This document shows, piece after piece, positions 58,886 to 64,000 of a stretch of DNA of 64,000 bases; position 1 is the first letter of the stretch, and each line of letters opens with the position of its first letter. The notes under the pieces were generated by a model. The model did no database searches, was not told the DNA's origin, and worked only from the letters and a program-made list of their open reading frames with translations. The stretch spans positions 100,408,749 to 100,472,748 of the forward strand of contig NC_092344.1 of the NCBI RefSeq assembly GCF_963676685.1. Reading direction: 5' to 3'. The position numbers were made by a program, and so were the translations under genes. The stretch is from Mytilus edulis. Taxonomy: Eukaryota > Mollusca > Bivalvia > Mytilida > Mytilidae.

Positions 58886-59317
58886 ATGAATATGTTTTCT
58901 GCCAATAGATATTGTTTTTATTGCCATTATCTTATTCGCTTAATCAATATTTTCATAGATCAAAATATTCTTGTTTCTGAATTTCCTTTTCACGAAAAGG
59001 ACGAGCATGCGTTACATATACAGAACACATCTGTGGGCGAATCTTTGAAAAAAAAAGATAACATTTATCTTCATGTTGCTAAAAATCACCAGAGAAACCT
59101 GCAGATTCCATCACAGAATCTCGTGCACGACGACCTTTTCTCCACTCTCGACAGTTAAATTATATATATTTAAATATTTCGGCAAGACTCGGGTTTTAAA
59201 TATCAACACTAAACTGTCTCGAGTAGGCAAATATTTAAAAATACACATTGTATTGGTGGAATCTATCATATTCACATTCGCTTCTATATACAATTTGTCA
59301 ATAACCATATTTGGCAT
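58886..59317. other. Ambiguous coding-like block (possible retroelement relic)
   Basis: Plus strand 58886-59158 is open for 90 codons with an acceptor-like TTTTCATAG before 58961. Minus strand 59111-59317 is open and contains DSLVLIFKTRVLPKYL, which resembles LINE ORF1 proteins. The two readings overlap and cannot both be real. The retroelement reading is slightly preferred. Confidence 0.25.
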
Positions 59318-59819
59318 TGATGAAGGTCATGTACTTCTCAGAACTACACTAAATCCAATAAATGGATATTGGATGTGTACTGATTGATTATATAGTCTAA
59401 GATAATGATTTTAATTAGCTGTTAATTATTGGCTTTGAACTAACTGTCAGGAACTGCGAGTACTATCTGATCTGTGCTTAGTGGTTTTTTTTTGTGTGGG
59501 ATGTATAAATACCCTGCCATGTCCAATCTGCTTTTTATCGATCTGATGAGACAATCCTTTTTCAACTGATTTGTACAGGTTGTTCTTATGTTGGAATGTT
59601 ACACTTCTGGTCCTTATTGGGAGGAGGGTTTGGCACCAGCAAAAGTTTAATCCCGCCACATTCTGTTTGTGCCTGCGATTCAGTGGTTGTCGATTGTTGC
59701 TGATCATATTTCATCTTTATGACTTGTCTGATGCCAAATTAAAGTTACAGTATTATGTGATCATCTCAGGAGGTTTTGCTTCTGATACTGTTAGGCACCG
59801 TTGACACCTTGTGGTTAAA

Positions 59820-60000
59820 CATACATAGATATATGTGGTATGAGTGCGAATGAGACAACTCTCCATCCAAATTACAATTTGTAAAAATAAACCATTATAA
59901 CTAAAAGTACGGTCTTCAGCACGGAGCATTGGCTCACACCGAACAGCAAGCTATAAAGGGCCTTAAAAATGACTGGTGCAAAACCATTCAAACTGGAAAA
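59820..60000 (+). repeat. Interspersed repeat fragment
   Basis: Contains GAATGAGACAACTCTCCATC and GCTATAAAGGGCC, a diverged relative of the 4095/35015 family joined to other sequence. Confidence 0.4.
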
Positions 60001-60128
60001 CCAACGGTATAATCAGTATTAAACACGAGAAACGAGAAATACTTCAGCGCCACATAAAGTAACGACAACCACTGAACACCAGGTTCCTGGCTTAGGACAT
60101 TTTAGCATGGTATATAGAGTGATTAAAA

Positions 60129-60350
60129 AAATATCGACCTCAAGAAAATCCAAAATAGAAAATCCAAAATAGAAAGTCTGTAATCCATGGCAATATCAAT
60201 AGCTCAAACACATAAAAAGAATGGATAATTGCCATATTTCTGATTCGGTACAGGCATTTTCTTATGTAGAAAATAATGGAATAAACCTTGTTTAACAGCT
60301 AGCTAAACCTCTCAATTGTATGACATTCACATAACATTCCATTTTATTGA
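60129..60350 (+). repeat. Interspersed repeat family A, copy
   Basis: Diverged copy of the 2461-2770 element, with AAACACATAAAAAGAATGG, GGTACAGGCATTTTCTTATG and TTTTATTGACAACG. Confidence 0.7.
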
Positions 60351-60585
60351 CAACGCTGTGTTCAACTGTTCAACGCCGGATATTCGTTATTCAAGAATGT
60401 TTTTTTTTATCGCACACTTATTCACTTACTTCCATTGTAATGTGATTATGATTGAAATGCAGATCCCATTGTTGAATGACCATTTTCAAACTCTTTCTCG
60501 TTTTACCAACCATTGTTTGTATTTTTTGCTTTTGCTTTTGATCTCGGTTTCTTTCTATGTCTTAGGATGTTGCAATCAAATTTAG

Positions 60586-60763
60586 AACGCAAAATGACTA
60601 TAATAATTAGTGGTGTAATTAAACATCAGATGAAACCATCATTACAAAATCAAGACATCAACACAGATCCATATAATATAATAGACGGTATGCTTGACAC
60701 AAGTTGTATTTACCATCACAGCATTTATGTGCAAAATACTTTGGATAAAAGTCTGGAAATAAG
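60586..60763 (+). CDS. Weak exon candidate with consensus donor
   Basis: Open from an acceptor-like AAATTTAG (ATG at 60594) to ATAAG followed by GTGAGT, encoding about 57 residues including DPYNIIDGMLDTSCIYHHSI. I do not recognise the protein and found no partner exon. It may be chance. Confidence 0.25.
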
Positions 60764-60851
60764 GTGAGTATTAATCCTGATAGCAGAACAGATAATTATA
60801 ATTGCAGAAAACTTTAAAGGTCTTTTACTGGAAAACAAATAAGATACTACA

Positions 60852-61454
60852 TTAAGGTGGTATGGGAGTCTAAAATAAAAATGATAGAATTTGTTCATAC
60901 TTTGCCAAAACGTTGTATCTATTGAAACATGTTGAAAAATATAATAAAAATGATAGGTCACCGCGCATTTTCTCAAGCTACAGGACGGGACAAAATGACA
61001 CATTTTGTATGGATTACACAGGAAAAAACACCATTTTGTGATTAGAAACTAAACAAATTGATAGAATTGTTAAATACTTCAGGAAAAGATAGCTTTCAGA
61101 CACTGCTTTGAGAATATCAAAAGAAAAGATAGGGTTACCGTACGTTTTTTCCGGCTAAAATACAAAATAGGAAAATTCCATACAGAATCCTTCAGAAAAT
61201 GCACTTTTTTTTTAGAGTTACCTCCCCTTAAAATGCCAATTTAAATTTTTTTAAAAACAACCAAAAATAATTAACATTTGCAAAAATATCAATATTCAGA
61301 AGTTATATTCTTATAAATTGGTACTTTTAAATGAAAATGTACATTAAACATCTGCATTCCTGCATCAAATTTTGTTAACTTGATGGAAAATCTGGACCTT
61401 TGATTCTCTGTTTTTTACAATCCAAGATGGAGGAAGACACCCATACCACCTTAA
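60852..61454. mobile_element. TTAA-flanked MITE, copy 2
   Basis: Ends TTAAGGTGGTATGGGAGTCT and complement of AGACACCCATACCACCTTAA. It shares structure and internal motifs with 17111-17729. Non-coding. Confidence 0.88.
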
Positions 61455-61984
61455 ACGTTTTAAAAGTGAATAATTTAATGAACATTGGTATAATACTAAC
61501 ATCAAAGATGGGTACTCCAATCAATATATTGGTTTACCGATCGTCTTGTCATGGGAAATTAGATCCCTAAACAAATATTAAGAAGATAATATGAAGAAAT
61601 ACATACATACATGTATACAACACTTCTTCATAATAGATAAGTTCAATAAACGCCAGTTGAATAATACAACATGATACATTAGTTCAATAAACTCTAGGTA
61701 AATAAAACTGCAGAAATTATGCAATGATTTAATTCAGTATAAAGCGTTTTCCTTATCTAACTGACAACCTTTGAAGGGTTCAATATACTCGTTTCTCCTT
61801 CAAATATTTCTACAACTAGCTGTTATAATAAGAAATTATTGTGGTAACGTTTCATTTTATTACATGTAGTGGTAGCATTGAAGTTTTTTAAAGTTTTTTC
61901 TTTTCTATTTCTTCTGTTACTTATCCTTGTTCTCACCATTTATTGACATATCCTCCTTCAGTTTTACTTGTTTTGTGATTCAAA

Positions 61985-62312
61985 TTTAAATAGAAATCAT
62001 CAAAAAGAATCGATCTCAATTTCAGGAGGCCGAAACTAAATCATTAGAGAAAAAATATAAGAGGACTATTGATAAACGTATGAGGGAAAACAAAATAGAA
62101 ATAAAATAAAAATTTTGAAATCCACTTATCCCAAAGAGTATTGGAAAATTTTGAATAGTAGAAAAAAAACCAAGAAAAGCCCTAGTATACCTATGCATAT
62201 ATTGTTAGATTATGTTAAAACTTTAAATGCTGATAGCGCCAAAAAAGAAAGCCAAAACGTAAACAATCAAAACGATATTGATAGATTAAACATGTCATTG
62301 AATGGACGATAA
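61985..62312 (+). pseudogene. LINE ORF2 fragment
   Basis: Contains LEKKYKRTIDKRMRENK and, after stops near 62107-62118, STYPKEYWKILNSRKKTKKS, the linker between endonuclease and RT in several LINE groups. It is too short and broken to assign a clade. Confidence 0.6.
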
Positions 62313-64000
62313 CTGTAGGTTGCATTTCTGTAAATATTGACAATGCAATTTCCCATAGGAACTCCTTTTACGGCTAAAACTGTACCACTTTTACTATGAC
62401 GTTTTGAAAAAAATCTTATCCTAGAATTGAAAGTTCATATGCACCACAATTTTTTTCAAAGGTCAAAATATAGGGCTGTGCGACATATTTTCAACGTTTA
62501 TATGCCCTGAACTTCTCAGAGTTTAAACTTACACTAATTTTCTTAACTACCCCTATCTCGAATGAAAGGTTACCACAGATTTCAATGTAAACAATATGCA
62601 CGTGTTTATTTACTGGTAACATTATGCGCGTGTTTATTTACTGGTAACATTCCCAAGTTCTGTCTCTGCGATATGGAACACAGAGAGCATAACTGGGAAC
62701 CAGTATGTAAACAAAATTAATTTTCTATGAATATTCTTTTACTCCCTAAAAGAGGCGTGTTTTGAGAAACAGCTGTATTTACAAAGTGCAACCTATACAG
62801 ACATTTATTAAATAGAAAACTCTCTAAAATCAGTTTTTCTCACATGAATACTCATTTATCAGAATTAAAGTCTTAAAGAAATCACTGTGTATACTCTAAG
62901 TTTTTCTTTACTATACATTTTATACCCCCTCCCCTGTTTCAATTTTTTAAAGAATTTGAAAACAAGACTTTAATTATTGCCAGCTTACCCTATTTGCATA
63001 TTTTCTGATAAAAAATGCCTAGAACCTGTTAAAAACTGTTTTGATAACATATTGAAAGCATATCAGAATATCAGAAATGTAATGTTTAGCAATCAATCAT
63101 TACAACATTCAAGATTATATAAAGTATCCAATCCAACCTCTATCTCCAGTCCACATCTTACTGTATGCCTATTTGTCAATTAAAGAACACATTTTCTGCC
63201 TCAAATGGTCAATTTAGAATTCTTGTCACAACAGTATCATCTGTAACCATATATCTGACACAATTTAGCTACTATATATAATAGAAGTGTTCAAACAAAG
63301 CCATATTTGCAATAGTTGTATGTATGCAGATACCAGTCTGAGATATAAGTTCACTTAAAATGTTGTATAGATGACTGCTAACATCTGATTTTTGCATAAC
63401 TTCCAAGCATAGTTATTGTTTTCTATATCAAGAACTTTAAAATCATAAAATCATAGCATTTACAAGTTAAATTATTTGTTTTATGACCCAGGGGGTAGGC
63501 AATTTTCTATGTTTTTTGCCCCTGGGGCCTCAAATTTCCTAAATCATTCTGCTGTTTCTAGCAATTTGGAATATTTAGTACATATTCAGGATAGAACACA
63601 CTATTGTAAGTTTTCTTGAGATATTTTTGTTTTTCTAGCTTGTATTTATTATGCCGTGGTGACAAAAATGCAGATCTAGGTGTTGCGGCTTACTTTTGGG
63701 TTATTGAAAGGACACAAATACCCCATAAATAATATTCAGGAAGGATCTATGAGTTTCAATGACTGCGAAGAGTAAATATAAGCACTTCTTGACAATTTAA
63801 CTTAAAAATATGCAAATATTATGATTTAATTTTGTATCCAGGACTTTAAGTAAACTATGCATACTGTAAACGGTGAATTTATGCTCAGTCATCATATTTA
63901 AGGCCCAGGATTCTATCAATCTTCATTAAATATTTATAAAACTTCTTATTTGAGTTAATTTCTTTAAAATCTGTGAAATAAAGCAAATTTGGTTTTATTC
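62313..64000. other. AT-rich terminal stretch
   Basis: No convincing exon. A 27 bp direct repeat (GCGTGTTTATTTACTGGTAACATT form) occurs at about 62600-62650. Short ORFs show no family features. Confidence 0.35.

Noticed and set aside
62977-63183. 68-codon ORF with several cysteines
   Set aside because: No splice context, family features or repeat of the pattern. It is indistinguishable from chance in AT-rich DNA.

Overview
The window is eukaryotic, AT-rich and intron-rich, and most likely comes from a bivalve mollusc, probably a mytilid mussel. Genes are split into short exons with GT-AG introns. The DNA between exons is filled with repeats I associate with bivalves: hammerhead-ribozyme repeats, TTAA-flanked MITEs, foldback elements, LINE relics and many short interspersed families. 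No bacterial-type operon, tRNA, rRNA or CRISPR array was seen.

Two complete conserved genes can be assembled exon by exon. DEPTOR, the DEP-domain mTOR-interacting inhibitor, lies on the plus strand at 1612-10358 with 9 exons and 414 residues. DSCC1, the DCC1 subunit of the Ctf18 clamp loader used in sister-chromatid cohesion, lies on the minus strand at 24507-43731 with 13 exons and 418 residues. Every exon join keeps phase, and the products follow the vertebrate proteins end to end. The two genes are also neighbours on human chromosome 8q24 (from memory), so this looks like an ancient linkage, here in convergent rather than divergent orientation.

Between them (10.4-24.5 kb) lie a 1.7 kb inverted repeat, TTAA-flanked MITEs, a hAT transposon with a decayed transposase, hammerhead-ribozyme repeats, and a candidate unrecognised small gene. 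That gene has a 5' exon at 15526-15565 and coding exons at 17780-17826 and 22191-22416. Spliced, it encodes an 87-residue protein with a signal peptide, a basic processing site and an amphipathic C-terminal peptide. It is the best candidate in the window for something undescribed.

Inside DSCC1, a 5'-truncated LINE with a 14 bp target-site duplication sits in intron 12. A 30 bp minisatellite has amplified the exon 5 splice-donor junction eight times in intron 5. An array of about 147 bp units carrying AGGTCA half-sites fills much of intron 7. An E2F-type site lies upstream of the DSCC1 start, followed by a truncated Jockey/CR1-like LINE cut by a hAT-like element.

The right part (46-64 kb) is mostly repeats: a near-perfect 132 bp palindrome with a 9 bp target duplication, an orphan EGF-like exon on the minus strand, a tandem triplication of a roughly 1.6-1.7 kb unit at 52.9-57.5 kb, the best-preserved hammerhead motif at 57.74 kb, LINE fragments, and two weak exon candidates. 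Exon calls rest on splice signals, phase and family similarity read by eye. No alignment or expression data were available.
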